Shown here: positions 14,668 through 23,380 of the stretch, piece by piece
Numbering within the stretch: the stretch's first letter is position 1
Layout of the letters: the number at the start of each line of letters is the position of its first letter
Virus record (IMG/VR): IMGVR_UViG_3300020123_000145
Coordinates: 1-31,831 of that record
DNA: 31,831 nt
Strand: one strand, 5' to 3'
Origin: a virus
The notes under the pieces: model-generated
The model's database searches: none
Seen by the model: only the letters and a program-made list of their open reading frames with translations
Told to the model about the DNA's origin: nothing
Position numbers and translations under genes: made by a program

Positions 14668-15042
14668 ATGTCGTTCACGCTTCCGCAGCGCGTGGCCATC
14701 CGCGAGTATCTCGGATGGTCGCAGCTGTTCAAGCAAATCGATCCGCGTCTCGAAGGGCAGATGGACAACCTGCCCATCACCACGCCCGACGCGGTCACCA
14801 CGGTCGTGGCGCTGCTCGCCGATCTCGCCGCCATCGACACGGCGCTCCAGAACGCGGCGATGACCAACCTGACGCTGTCGAAGGCCGAGGACGTGATCTT
14901 CCTCGGTGGTGAGCAGCTCTCCGAATTGCGGCGGCAGGGGCGCATGAAGATCCAGCAGCTGTCGATCATCTTCGAGCTCGAGCCCAAGCGGGATTACTAC
15001 GAGACCGGAGACTCGATGGGCGGCGAGATCCAGCTGGGGTAA
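14668..15042 (+). CDS. head-tail connector-like protein
   Basis: 124 residues; FTLPQRVAIREYLGWSQLFK at the N-terminus, a central helical ALLADLAAIDTALQNAAM, then KAEDVIFLGGEQLSELRRQG and a C-terminal strand region. This mostly helical plan and position between capsid and the gp10-like gene fit a head completion or connector protein. Named family uncertain. Confidence 0.5.
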   Translation: MSFTLPQRVAIREYLGWSQLFKQIDPRLEGQMDNLPITTPDAVTTVVALLADLAAIDTALQNAAMTNLTLSKAEDVIFLGGEQLSELRRQGRMKIQQLSIIFELEPKRDYYETGDSMGGEIQLG

Positions 15043-15045
15043 TCC

Positions 15046-15777
15046 ATGAGCGTCCGCGACAATGTGCTTCCGCCGCTCGATGCGGCGCGAGCGGTCATCG
15101 CGGGCCTCGGCTTGCGGCGCTTCTCGGTCACGTTGCGCCGGCGAGTCTGGAGCGGGGCCACGATCGGCGCGGGCACGCCGACGAATTTCGATATCGTGCT
15201 CACGCCGACCCCGAAGGTGCGGTTCAAGTCACCATTCGCACGGCAGATGGAAGCGATCTTCGCCGCCGGCGGAAAGATCGAGGACCGTTACTTCCTGATC
15301 GACAAGATCACCCCGTTCTACAACGTCAACGGCGTCACCGGCGGCTACACGCCGGATCAGCTCCAAATGAAGGTCGGCCCCGATCTGCAGAACGTCGAGC
15401 CGATCGTGGTTCTCGTCGGAGACGACGGGCTCGCGAAGGAATGCACCCAGGTTCTTTTCGAGGAGGACCGCGCCTTCGGACATTCGATGGTCGTGCAGGA
15501 GACCAATCGACCCAGCGTTCGCCTCGTGTCGCTCGCTATCACGCCGAACCCGGCGGCGCTCACGCGGCCGGCGACGTTGCAGATGGTCGCCCAGGGTACT
15601 TTCAGCGACGGCAATCAGTACCCGGTGACGCCACTCGTGAAGTGGACGTCGAGCGCCGCTGGAGTCGCGACCATCAATGTGCTCGGCGTCGCCGCCGGCG
15701 TCTCTCCCGGCACGTCGAACATCGGAGCGAGCATCGGGACGATTGCGGCTCCCGTGTCAGTACTGACGGTCAGCTGA
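15046..15777 (+). CDS. head-closure/neck protein with C-terminal Big2-like Ig domain
   Basis: 243 residues. Residues 1-~155 form the conserved-looking neck part (RRFSVTLRRRVWSGATIGAG; FKSPFARQMEAIFAAGGKIEDRY). Residues ~158-243 look like a bacterial Ig-like (Big2) domain: VSLAITPNPAALTRPATLQM, then VAQGTFSDGNQYPVTPLVKW, TSSAAGVATINVLGVAAG and VSVLTVS. It fills the neck position before the HK97 gp10-like gene. The Ig tail is an addition beyond the expected size. Confidence 0.6.
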   Translation: MSVRDNVLPPLDAARAVIAGLGLRRFSVTLRRRVWSGATIGAGTPTNFDIVLTPTPKVRFKSPFARQMEAIFAAGGKIEDRYFLIDKITPFYNVNGVTGGYTPDQLQMKVGPDLQNVEPIVVLVGDDGLAKECTQVLFEEDRAFGHSMVVQETNRPSVRLVSLAITPNPAALTRPATLQMVAQGTFSDGNQYPVTPLVKWTSSAAGVATINVLGVAAGVSPGTSNIGASIGTIAAPVSVLTVS

Positions 15778-15790
15778 TCGGGGGCTGGCC

Positions 15791-16243
15791 ATGGCCAACG
15801 TGTTCGAGATCAACGAGCGCGAGCTGGCGGCGAAGTTCCGAGAGATCGAGTCGAAGCGCCCGGACGCCATCAAGCGCGGCATTGCCTCGGCCGTTCTTGC
15901 CAGTGCAGAAGTCGTGGCGCGCGCGGCGCCGAAAGACCTCGGCACGCTGAAGCAATCGGTGCGCGGCGTCGTTCAGTCGCCCGGCGGGTACGTGGTCGTC
16001 GATGCGCCTCATGCAGGCATCGTCGAAATGGGGTCTCGTCCTCACTGGACTGCGCTGAAGAACCTGATCCCGTGGTGCGTGCGGCATTCATCGCCGGAAG
16101 AAGGCGTGCGCTTCGCGCGCGCACTGCAGCAGAAGATCGCGCGCGAGGGCACCAAGCCCACCTACTTCATGCGCAAGACGATCCCGCTGCAGCGCCGGAT
16201 TCTGAAGGCCGAGGTCGAGCGCGAGCTGCACGCCGGAGGATAG
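15791..16243 (+). CDS. HK97 gp10-like neck/tail protein
   Basis: 150 residues: IKRGIASAVLASAEVVARAA PKDLGTLKQSVRG, a VDAPHAGIVEMGSRPHW core (the YAxxVExGTxPH-type signature of the gp10 family) and C-terminal PTYFMRKTIPLQRRIL. The family caps the tail-proximal neck in tailed phages. ATG 15791; spacing and order relative to the terminator gene fit. Confidence 0.8.
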   Translation: MANVFEINERELAAKFREIESKRPDAIKRGIASAVLASAEVVARAAPKDLGTLKQSVRGVVQSPGGYVVVDAPHAGIVEMGSRPHWTALKNLIPWCVRHSSPEEGVRFARALQQKIAREGTKPTYFMRKTIPLQRRILKAEVERELHAGG

Positions 16244-16246
16244 CGC

Positions 16247-17158
16247 ATGGCAGCTGAGCCCGAGATCGAGGCCGTGCGCGAGCAGCTGGCCTCGTGGCTG
16301 CTGTCGCAGCTGCAGACGCAGTTTCCGACGGTGGAGATCTTGTCGTCGTGGCCGAATGGCCCCGTGCTGCCCGAGTTTGCGATCCTCGTGCAGGCCACCG
16401 GCGAAGCCGATTTGATGATGCACGCCCCGCGCGTCTGGACGGTCTCGAACATCGTCGGCGCGAGCGGCACCGTGACCTATGCGTACGGCCACGCCTACGG
16501 CATTCAGCTCGAGCTGGACGCGTGGGCATCTTCGAAACCAGATCGCGATGCGCTCCAGCTGGCGATTCGGCGCGCGCTGAATCAACCGCCGCAGGCGACG
16601 ATCACCGGCGCCGAGGATGGGCGCCCTCGTCTGAGCCGGCGCGCGAACCTGACGCTGACCGTCGGGAACCTGTTCAACGCGCCGTTCACCTATCGCTTCC
16701 ATGCTGTGCCGACTATCGATGAGAACAGCGGCGTCGCGCAGCGGAACGAATGGCGCTCGCACTTCCGCGGCACCGCTGATGGGCCGCTGCTCGAGCAGGA
16801 CACCATCGCGATGATGCTCCGCCTGCACTTGACGGGACAGATCGGCCCGGGCGCGCCCGGCGCCGGCCCGGCGAAGCAGGCGATCGCCGCCGACCGGCCA
16901 GGCGCGCAGACGCAGACCATCGTGGCGCCGAACCGCGGCGCGCTCGGGCCAGGGCAGACGCTGCAGCTCAAGGCGTACGCCGTCGCGCGCGGCGGCGTCA
17001 TCACGGACGTGACCGCGACGGCAACATGGGGATCGTCCGACGTCACCAAAGCGACCGTGAGCTCGTCCGGTCTCGTCACGCGCGTCGCCGCCGGCGGCGC
17101 AACCATCACGGCGACGTCCGGCGGGTTCCCCGGCACGTGCGTCGTCGCCACCGCCTGA
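16247..17158 (+). CDS. tail terminator protein with C-terminal Big2-like Ig domain
   Basis: 303 residues. Residues 1-~205 are the terminator-type part (LLSQLQTQFPTVEILSSWP; IQLELDAWASSKPDRDAL; FTYRFHAVP). Residues ~222-303 are an Ig-like Big2 domain: TIVAPNRGALGPGQTLQLKA, VITDVTATATWGSSDVTKAT, VSSSGLVTRVAAGGATITAT, ending CVVATA. The terminator caps the growing tail. The Ig domain is about a third of the protein and unlikely to be needed for that job, so it probably projects outward. Confidence 0.7.
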   Translation: MAAEPEIEAVREQLASWLLSQLQTQFPTVEILSSWPNGPVLPEFAILVQATGEADLMMHAPRVWTVSNIVGASGTVTYAYGHAYGIQLELDAWASSKPDRDALQLAIRRALNQPPQATITGAEDGRPRLSRRANLTLTVGNLFNAPFTYRFHAVPTIDENSGVAQRNEWRSHFRGTADGPLLEQDTIAMMLRLHLTGQIGPGAPGAGPAKQAIAADRPGAQTQTIVAPNRGALGPGQTLQLKAYAVARGGVITDVTATATWGSSDVTKATVSSSGLVTRVAAGGATITATSGGFPGTCVVATA

Positions 17159-17202
17159 CAACGCGGCCGTAGCCGCATCCGTACCGCCCCCAGGAGGGTC
17201 CA

Positions 17203-19053
17203 ATGGGTGTTTTCGTCTCGTCGGCATCGGCCGCCGGCAAGCCTGGCGTTTTCGCCATTCTCGTCTCGCCGCCGCGCACCATTCGCGGCATCAGCCTCGG
17301 CTACGTCGGCTACGTCGCGCAGTTCGACGCCGGCCCGTCGAACGTGGGCTACCTGCCGCAGGACGGCGACGACCTGGTGCAGACCTACGAGCCCAAGGGC
17401 GTGCCCCGCAAGAAGTCGGGCTGGTACGGCCTCATCGGCCAGCTGTCGGCGCCGTGGTTCATCGTGCGCGTCAACGGCGGCAGCGCCGGCATCCCGGCAC
17501 CGAGCGCGCTGACGGCGAACGTGACCGGCACGCCCGGCGCTGCCACGGTGTCGTGGGTCATCACGGCCCTGAACGCCAGCGGCGAGACCGTCGCCTCGCA
17601 GACCATCACCGTCACGACCGCGAACGCGACGCTGAGCTCGTCTCCGGTGCAGCTGGCGTGGGCGGCGGTTCCGGGCGCCACGGGCTACAGCGTCTATCGC
17701 ACCGTCGGCGGCCCCTCGCAGGGCCGCATCGCGACCAACCAGGCCGGCGTCACGCTGACGGACAACGGCATCGCCGGCGGCGGCCAGACCGCGCCGGCGA
17801 CGAACGGGACCGGCTACGTCTCGTCGCAGCTCGAGCTTCTGGGCACGGGCGGAAGCGTCGTCTTCACCGCGAAGTCGCCGGGCGTGTGGGCGAACCAGGT
17901 GAGCGTACAGACCCTGGCCGCGTCCGACGGCGTGGCCAACCACCGCGACATCGTGGTCACGCTGACCGACCCCATCACGAAGCAGACGCAGGAGACGTAT
18001 CGAAACGTCGCGCTCACGCAGAACATGGCGGCGCTCCTGCTCAACTCGCGCCTGCTCGCGTCGATCACGTGGACGGGCACGATCACGGTCTGGCCGACGA
18101 ACGGAACGAGCAACATGACGGGCGGCTCCGACGGAGCGACGCCGATCGCCGCCGACTACACCGCGGCCATCGACCAGCTGGCCCTCTCGGGCAACGTGCG
18201 CGTGGTCGTGACCGACGACTGCGGCGATTCTATTCGCGGCGCCGTGCAGGCGTACGTGCAGACGCACTGCACGAACCTGTACAACCGCGTCGGGCACCTG
18301 CACGGCATCAAGACGAACACGCAGGCACAGGTGCTCACCGACAAGGCGAACTACACCAACGAGACCTGCACCTACTACGGGGCCTGGGTCCAGGTCTACG
18401 ACGACTCGGGAACGACGCTCGTCGACGTGCCGCTGTCGATCTTCGGCGCGGTGATCCGCGCGAACATCCCGGTGCACTGGTCGATCGCCAACCACGACAC
18501 ACAGGCGACGAAGTACCTGCAGAACATCAAGGGCGTCTCGACGGCGACGACGTTCTCGGTGTCGTCGGACACCGTGCAGACCACGATGACGACGAACCAG
18601 GTCGTCATCCCGATCCAGGGCGTGGGGCCGCAGCCCGGCACGACGGGCCCGTGGCAGCTGCTGCACGGGCGCAGCTGCAACCTGAACAGCGGCTACATCT
18701 GGGAAGTCACGACGTGGTATCGCATCTACCTCGTCACCGCGCTCGCGCCGCAGCTCGACCCCTACGTCAACGGTCCGAACGATCTGGCCACGGGCCAGGA
18801 GATTCAGGCGATCATCAACGCCTGGCTCGAGGGCGAGGTCGCGCTCAAGCACCTGTCGACGTCGCTGGGCCCCGACGGCGTCACGATCCTGCCGCCATAC
18901 TCGACGGACATCTTCGGCGTCAACACCGGCACCTCGATGGCCAACGGCGACTTCTACATCAGCATCGACGGCCACACGCCCGGCGTGCGCGAGCGCCTGA
19001 TCCTCATGCTCAACGTCGGCGAGACCGTGAGCGTCCGCCGTCAGTCGAACTAA
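17203..19053 (+). CDS. contractile tail sheath protein with inserted Ig/FN3-like module
   Basis: 616 residues, intact. The N-terminal sheath part (VFAILVSPPRTIRGISLGYV; PWFIVRV at 84-90) is separated from the next sheath block (VVFTAKSPGVWANQVSVQTL, 219-238) by an Ig-like module at ~98-203 that resembles those at 9644 and 13304. The C-terminus (YIWEVTTWYRIYLVTALAPQ, VRERLILMLNV) matches contractile sheath domains. The sheath contracts to drive the tube through the envelope. GGAGG precedes ATG 17203. The insertion point lies between two sheath subdomains and so probably leaves contraction intact. Confidence 0.9.
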   Translation: MGVFVSSASAAGKPGVFAILVSPPRTIRGISLGYVGYVAQFDAGPSNVGYLPQDGDDLVQTYEPKGVPRKKSGWYGLIGQLSAPWFIVRVNGGSAGIPAPSALTANVTGTPGAATVSWVITALNASGETVASQTITVTTANATLSSSPVQLAWAAVPGATGYSVYRTVGGPSQGRIATNQAGVTLTDNGIAGGGQTAPATNGTGYVSSQLELLGTGGSVVFTAKSPGVWANQVSVQTLAASDGVANHRDIVVTLTDPITKQTQETYRNVALTQNMAALLLNSRLLASITWTGTITVWPTNGTSNMTGGSDGATPIAADYTAAIDQLALSGNVRVVVTDDCGDSIRGAVQAYVQTHCTNLYNRVGHLHGIKTNTQAQVLTDKANYTNETCTYYGAWVQVYDDSGTTLVDVPLSIFGAVIRANIPVHWSIANHDTQATKYLQNIKGVSTATTFSVSSDTVQTTMTTNQVVIPIQGVGPQPGTTGPWQLLHGRSCNLNSGYIWEVTTWYRIYLVTALAPQLDPYVNGPNDLATGQEIQAIINAWLEGEVALKHLSTSLGPDGVTILPPYSTDIFGVNTGTSMANGDFYISIDGHTPGVRERLILMLNVGETVSVRRQSN

Positions 19054-19094
19054 CCGCGGCGCGCCCGCGCAACCAATCACCGTAGAGGTTCCCC

Positions 19095-19556
19095 ATGGCT
19101 GACGCTGACGTTGGCGTGCCTCCCATTGGCGGCGACGATCTCACGTGCCGCCTCTTCATGAACAATTCGCGGTTCGGCGAGGACCTGATCGTGTCCGTGA
19201 AATTCTCGCCGAAGTCGAAGGTCTACGAAGACAAGCACATCGGCAACAAGGTCTTCAAGCTCGACTATCGCGTCTTCGGGTGGAAGGGCGATCTGTCCTA
19301 CGACTACAAGACGGACAAGATGGTCGCGGCATATCTCGCGTTCATCAACGCGAAGATGACCCCGGGCTCGGCGCCGGTCAACGTCGGCCTGTTTTTCGCT
19401 GTGCAGCAGCGCGACGCGGCGGCGGCCAAGCCGGGCTATCTCTTCTCGCCCGTCGTCTTCGATCTCGACATCAATGCGCCCGGGCTCGACGAGCGCATCC
19501 GCCAGGGCGTGTCGTTTCACGCCGAGCAGTTCAAGCCGATGGTAGTCTCCGGCTAA
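19095..19556 (+). CDS. tail tube protein
   Basis: 153 residues directly after the sheath: FSPKSKVYEDKHIGNKVFKL, DYRVFGWKGDLSYDYKTDKM and PVNVGLFFAVQQRD, an overall beta-rich plan. Size and position fit the tube (Mu/P2-like) that stacks as hexameric rings under the sheath. Followed after 11 bases by the first chaperone. Confidence 0.75.
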   Translation: MADADVGVPPIGGDDLTCRLFMNNSRFGEDLIVSVKFSPKSKVYEDKHIGNKVFKLDYRVFGWKGDLSYDYKTDKMVAAYLAFINAKMTPGSAPVNVGLFFAVQQRDAAAAKPGYLFSPVVFDLDINAPGLDERIRQGVSFHAEQFKPMVVSG

Positions 19557-19567
19557 CCGGAGGATTC

Positions 19568-20122
19568 GTGCCGAAGAAGAAAGAGATCGTCTGCCTCGGG
19601 CTGCTGCCGTCGGGGCGCGCCGTCCGCGTCGTCAAGATGAATAGCAAGCGGATGCTCGACATGATCGAGCGCGTGGGCTCCATGGCGCCGATGCCGCGCG
19701 CCGGCGAAAAGCCGCCCGAGCTCGACGGCAAGGCAATGGCCAAGATGTCGAAGGCCACGCAGCGCGCGACCATCGCGATGTGCGTCAAGGGCATCACGCT
19801 CGATCCGGTCACGCTCGTGATCAAGAAGCGGCCGCCGACGGAAGAGGAGCGCGCGGCAGGCACGGACGCCGAGGTCGAATACGTCGACGTCGACGCATCG
19901 CTCGCGCCGTACAAGGACACCGAGGCGAAGGAGTTCAAGCGCTGGGTCCCGCTCGGCGAGCAGCAGCTCGAGGACGAGGCGAACGAAGACGGTCTCTACA
20001 TGCACGACCTCTTCGATGACCCCGCAGAATGGAATGCGGTTCTGAATCGCATCAAGCACGCCGGAGGTAGCAGCAGCATCGACCCTTTCGTGGGCAAGAT
20101 GCTGAAAACTTCTGCTGGGTGA
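19568..20122 (+). CDS. tail assembly chaperone, first frame (G-like)
   Basis: 184 residues from GTG 19568 after GGAGG. Opens KKKEIVCLGLLPSGRAVRV and contains an acidic, mixed body. Located between tube and tape measure, it matches the two-frame chaperone slot (lambda G/GT). A canonical -1 slippery heptamer CCCTTTC at 20083-20089 lies near its 3' end, in register X XXY YYZ (gaC-CCT-TTC), and the -1 frame is open from 20071 into the next gene. The zero-frame stop is at 20120. Confidence 0.75.
   Translation: MPKKKEIVCLGLLPSGRAVRVVKMNSKRMLDMIERVGSMAPMPRAGEKPPELDGKAMAKMSKATQRATIAMCVKGITLDPVTLVIKKRPPTEEERAAGTDAEVEYVDVDASLAPYKDTEAKEFKRWVPLGEQQLEDEANEDGLYMHDLFDDPAEWNAVLNRIKHAGGSSSIDPFVGKMLKTSAG
20083..20089 (+). 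promoter_or_regulatory. programmed -1 frameshift slip site (CCCTTTC)
   Basis: Heptamer C-CCT-TTC in the correct register of the gene ending 20122. Last -1-frame stop upstream is TAG at 20068-20070, so any -1 shift must occur after it and before 20122; the heptamer falls in that window. Slippage would join residues ...SSSIDPF to RGQDAENFCWVIGVLMVYGH. No downstream pseudoknot was checked. Confidence 0.75.
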
Positions 20123-20352
20123 TCGGCGTGCTGATGGTCTACGGACATCAGCAATGGTCGGCGCTCAAGAAGTGCGATTGGGGCACGCTGTCGTTTCTCT
20201 ATCACTCGGTGGCGCTCGTGAAGAATCGCGAGAACGAAACCGCCGAGCAGCACAAGCGCAGAGCCATCGCGGAAGCCGAGGCCGATCGAAAACGGGCCGA
20301 GGACGAGCGCAAGGGTAGGCGCGCCCCATGGACCGGAGTCCGATATGGCTGA
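20119..20352 (+). CDS. tail assembly chaperone, -1 frame extension (T-like)
   Basis: 77-residue ORF in the -1 frame, opening at a GTG that overlaps the upstream stop (GTGA), but more likely expressed as a fusion through the slip site at 20083. Contains VIGVLMVYGHQQWSALKKCD, followed by a charged helix rich in Glu/Lys/Arg and ending PWTGVRYG, as in T-half chaperones. Its 3' end overlaps the tape measure start by eight bases. Confidence 0.7.
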   Translation: MIGVLMVYGHQQWSALKKCDWGTLSFLYHSVALVKNRENETAEQHKRRAIAEAEADRKRAEDERKGRRAPWTGVRYG

Positions 20353-21961
20353 CGCCGATACGATCTACCGCGTCCTCACGGTCTACGACGCGGACACGTC
20401 GAAGGGCGACGCCAATCTCAGCCGTTTCGCCAGCACGCTCGACCACGTCGCGCACCTCGCCGGCGAGGTCAAAGACTTCATCGGCGGGATGATCGAGCGC
20501 GTGATCGAGGTCGGCTCCGCCGCCGAGCAGGCGAAGATCAGCATCGCGGGCCTCTTCTCGGCGACGGGGTTGACGTTCGGCAACAACTTCAACACCGCGC
20601 TCGAAATGTCGTCCGAGATCCTGAAGACGATGCGCAAGGACGCCGCGGCGCTCCCGGGCACGTTCGAAGATTTGACGAACATCTTCCAGCGCGCGATCCC
20701 CGGCGGCGCGAACGCGGGGAAGTCGGCGAACGACATCGAGCACATGTCGTCGCAGATGATGGCTGTCGGCAAGGCGTTCGGCATGAACGCCGATTTCATC
20801 GGGCGCGAATTCGCCGAGATGATGGAGGGCCGCGCGAGCGCGCGCGTGACGCTGTTCGCGAAGATGCGCCAGTTCATGGGGCCGGACATGGACGCGCAGA
20901 AGTTCAATGCGCTCGCCGCGCCCGACAAGTGGGAGCGCATTCAGCAGGCGCTGTCGAAGTTCAACCCGATGATCCAGGAATACGCGACCACCTGGGACGC
21001 GGTTTCGACGACGGCCGAGAGCTATCTGACGAACATCATCCGCGTCGGTTCCGCCGGCGTGTTCGATGCGCTCAAGCAGGACCTGGCCGATCTGAATGGT
21101 TGGTACGAACGCAACGAGACGCAGATCCTCGCCGTCTCGCGCGCGATCTTCGACGACCTCGGCGGTGCCATCAAGTTCGTGATCGAGATGGTCCGCGGCG
21201 GCGTCGAGACGGTGCTCGAATTCATGCAGGACTTCGGCCTCGCGAGCGATTCGGCGGACGCCGTGCAGAAGCTCGTGAGCGCGCTCGAGATCGCGGCCGT
21301 GGTCATCGGCGCCGTTACGGCGCTGACGGTCACATGGAAGATCGCGCAGTGGGCGCTCAACTTCGCGCTGATCGCCAACCCCATCGGCCTGGCGGTGATC
21401 GCCATCGGCGCGCTCGCCGCCGGCATCACGATTCTGATCGCGAAGATGCAGGAGTACCTCGACGTTTGGGAGATCTTCCGCACCGACGCCGGCGTGCGCA
21501 CGATGGCAAAGGCGGCGGGGTTCGGCTGGATCGTCGGCGACATGACCAACGACGAGGCGATGCATGCGCACGTGCGCGCGCTCGGGACGTACGCCGGCCA
21601 CCGCGAGGCGCTGCGGCGCGAGCAGGGCGACGACGGCACGATGGCGCAGATCAAGCACATGTTCGGCATCACGCCGACGGCGGTGTCGCACGGAAACATG
21701 ATGAATCCGACGACGGCGATGCAGTGGTTCATGCCGGGGATGGATTTGTCGAAGGCGGGCATGCCGGACGCCAAGGCGCTTCTCGACCGCGCCGGCAAGC
21801 CGGTCACGGTGCACAACACGACGATCGGCAGCATCAACCTCTACAACAACATCTACGACGCCGAGGACCCGGCGCGCGTGATCGTGCACCTGACGTCGAA
21901 GGCCGTGCGCGACGGCGTGGAGCGCCCGCACCAGAGCCCCAGCGTCTTCGTGGGCCGCTGA
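20345..21961 (+). CDS. tape measure protein
   Basis: 538 residues, ATG 20345. Long, mostly helical; hydrophobic transmembrane-like stretch ~314-366 with the recurrent tape-measure motif IANPIGLAVIAIGALAAGI (343-361). The C-terminus (HNTTIGSINLYNNIYDAEDP) is beta-rich. Sets tail length; at roughly 1.5 angstroms per residue from family knowledge, a tail near 80 nm would be expected, which is inference. Shorter than many siphovirus tape measures, but normal for a short contractile tail. Confidence 0.85.
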   Translation: MADADTIYRVLTVYDADTSKGDANLSRFASTLDHVAHLAGEVKDFIGGMIERVIEVGSAAEQAKISIAGLFSATGLTFGNNFNTALEMSSEILKTMRKDAAALPGTFEDLTNIFQRAIPGGANAGKSANDIEHMSSQMMAVGKAFGMNADFIGREFAEMMEGRASARVTLFAKMRQFMGPDMDAQKFNALAAPDKWERIQQALSKFNPMIQEYATTWDAVSTTAESYLTNIIRVGSAGVFDALKQDLADLNGWYERNETQILAVSRAIFDDLGGAIKFVIEMVRGGVETVLEFMQDFGLASDSADAVQKLVSALEIAAVVIGAVTALTVTWKIAQWALNFALIANPIGLAVIAIGALAAGITILIAKMQEYLDVWEIFRTDAGVRTMAKAAGFGWIVGDMTNDEAMHAHVRALGTYAGHREALRREQGDDGTMAQIKHMFGITPTAVSHGNMMNPTTAMQWFMPGMDLSKAGMPDAKALLDRAGKPVTVHNTTIGSINLYNNIYDAEDPARVIVHLTSKAVRDGVERPHQSPSVFVGR

Positions 21962-23380
21962 GTGCTCGCCAACGCCTTCACGCCGGATGGTCTTCCGCCC
22001 GAAGGGATCGTCATCCACCCGCGCTCCTGGTGCGAGCTCCTGACGAGCGTGGACGGCAACGACGTGGCAACCGGGATCCAGCCGTCGCATATGACGCACC
22101 ACCGCGGCTCGCACAACAAGGCCGACGAGGTTCGCGTCAACCTCGATTTCACGGCGTTCAGCTTCCCGCTGCGGCTCGTCCAAGGTGCGACGCTGGATCT
22201 GTATTACGGGCTCGTGGAGGAGGCCGGCGACTCGGTGCGTTCCGACGCCAACCATCGCTTCACCGGCATCGTCGTCGACTACTCGACTGATCTGCAGGGG
22301 CGCGTGGCGTCGCTCGAGGCGCAGGATCTGTCGTGGCTGCTGCGCCGGCCGAAGTACCCGGTGCGCAAGACGCTGGTGACCGACTCCAGCGGCGCACTGA
22401 CCGGGCAGACGATCGACCCGACGCCGAAGTACATCGACTCGCTGCAGACCAACATCGAGCGGCTGATGTCGATCGTCCCCGAGTTCATGGACAAGACGGT
22501 CGAGCCGCCGCTGACGCTGCGCAAGACGAATGCGCTGCTGAGCGCGAACATGTCGAAGCTGGTGAACGGACGTGCGCTGAACGCCCCGATCCAGCTGCAC
22601 CCCGATTGCACCGTCTGGCAAGGCATCGAGCACCTGTGCGGCCTGTTCGGTTTCCATGTGCGCGTCGAGCTCCGCGAGATCGTCATCCGCACCGCGGAAG
22701 AGGTCTTCGCGGGGCGTTCGCCGAAGTGCACCTTCGTGTTCGGCGGCAACAACGCGAACGCGTTCGGTCCGACGTTCCGCAAGAAGCCGATCCAGAACCG
22801 CAACGGCATCCGCGTGGTGTGCCTCGACCCCGAGACCCGCCAGGTCAAGACGGGCGTCTATCCGCCGGAGAGCATCCAGCGGCAGATCTCAAAGAAGCAG
22901 CCGCGCCGCGGCCGCGTGGCACCAAAGTCCCCGACGCATAGGAAGCCCACGTCCGAGCCGCCGCCTCCTCCTCGCGATGTGCTCGAGATCGACCCGCACA
23001 GCTACACGCAGGACGCGCTCGACGAGATCGCCAAGTCGATCTGGCTCGAGCGCTCACGGCAAGAGGCAGACGGCACCGTTCCGACCCCGCTGTGGTCGCA
23101 AGATTTACTCGACCTCTCGAACGGTGACCTGATCAGCGTCAAGGTGAATCAGGACATCGCCAAGCAGATCGAGTCCATTGGCGATGACCATGCGGCATCG
23201 CAGCTGCTGCAGGACCAGATGGGAATCGAAAAGACGGCCGCCGATGCGCTCGTGCGCGCCGCGCGCAAGCCATCGCGCGATGACTGGTACTGCAAAGAGA
23301 TCACATTCGAGCATCCGAGCGAGCACCTGGCGACGGTCCATTTCATCAACCTGATCGACGTCAATATTCCGGGGGCGTGA
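21962..23380 (+). CDS. baseplate hub protein (gpD-like)
   Basis: 472 residues from GTG 21962 immediately after the tape-measure stop. Beta-rich, with DANHRFTGIVVDYSTDLQGR, LHPDCTVWQGIEHLCGLFGF, IVIRTAEEVFAG, and a Pro-rich linker (~333-346) before the C-terminal part. The body fits hub proteins (Mu gp44/P2 gpD family) that trimerise at the tail tip and hold the spike. Followed by the spike gene in TGATG-type coupling. Confidence 0.7.
   Translation: MLANAFTPDGLPPEGIVIHPRSWCELLTSVDGNDVATGIQPSHMTHHRGSHNKADEVRVNLDFTAFSFPLRLVQGATLDLYYGLVEEAGDSVRSDANHRFTGIVVDYSTDLQGRVASLEAQDLSWLLRRPKYPVRKTLVTDSSGALTGQTIDPTPKYIDSLQTNIERLMSIVPEFMDKTVEPPLTLRKTNALLSANMSKLVNGRALNAPIQLHPDCTVWQGIEHLCGLFGFHVRVELREIVIRTAEEVFAGRSPKCTFVFGGNNANAFGPTFRKKPIQNRNGIRVVCLDPETRQVKTGVYPPESIQRQISKKQPRRGRVAPKSPTHRKPTSEPPPPPRDVLEIDPHSYTQDALDEIAKSIWLERSRQEADGTVPTPLWSQDLLDLSNGDLISVKVNQDIAKQIESIGDDHAASQLLQDQMGIEKTAADALVRAARKPSRDDWYCKEITFEHPSEHLATVHFINLIDVNIPGA

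Noticed and set aside
16690-19080. Long minus-strand ORF (796 codons) opposite the sheath
   Set aside because: Arg/Val/Asp-rich composition typical of antisense in high-GC DNA; the + strand here is a clear sheath with matching neighbours.
20165-22657. Long minus-strand ORF (830 codons) opposite the tape measure and hub
   Set aside because: Shadow caused by codon bias; no motif, and the + strand genes are recognisable.
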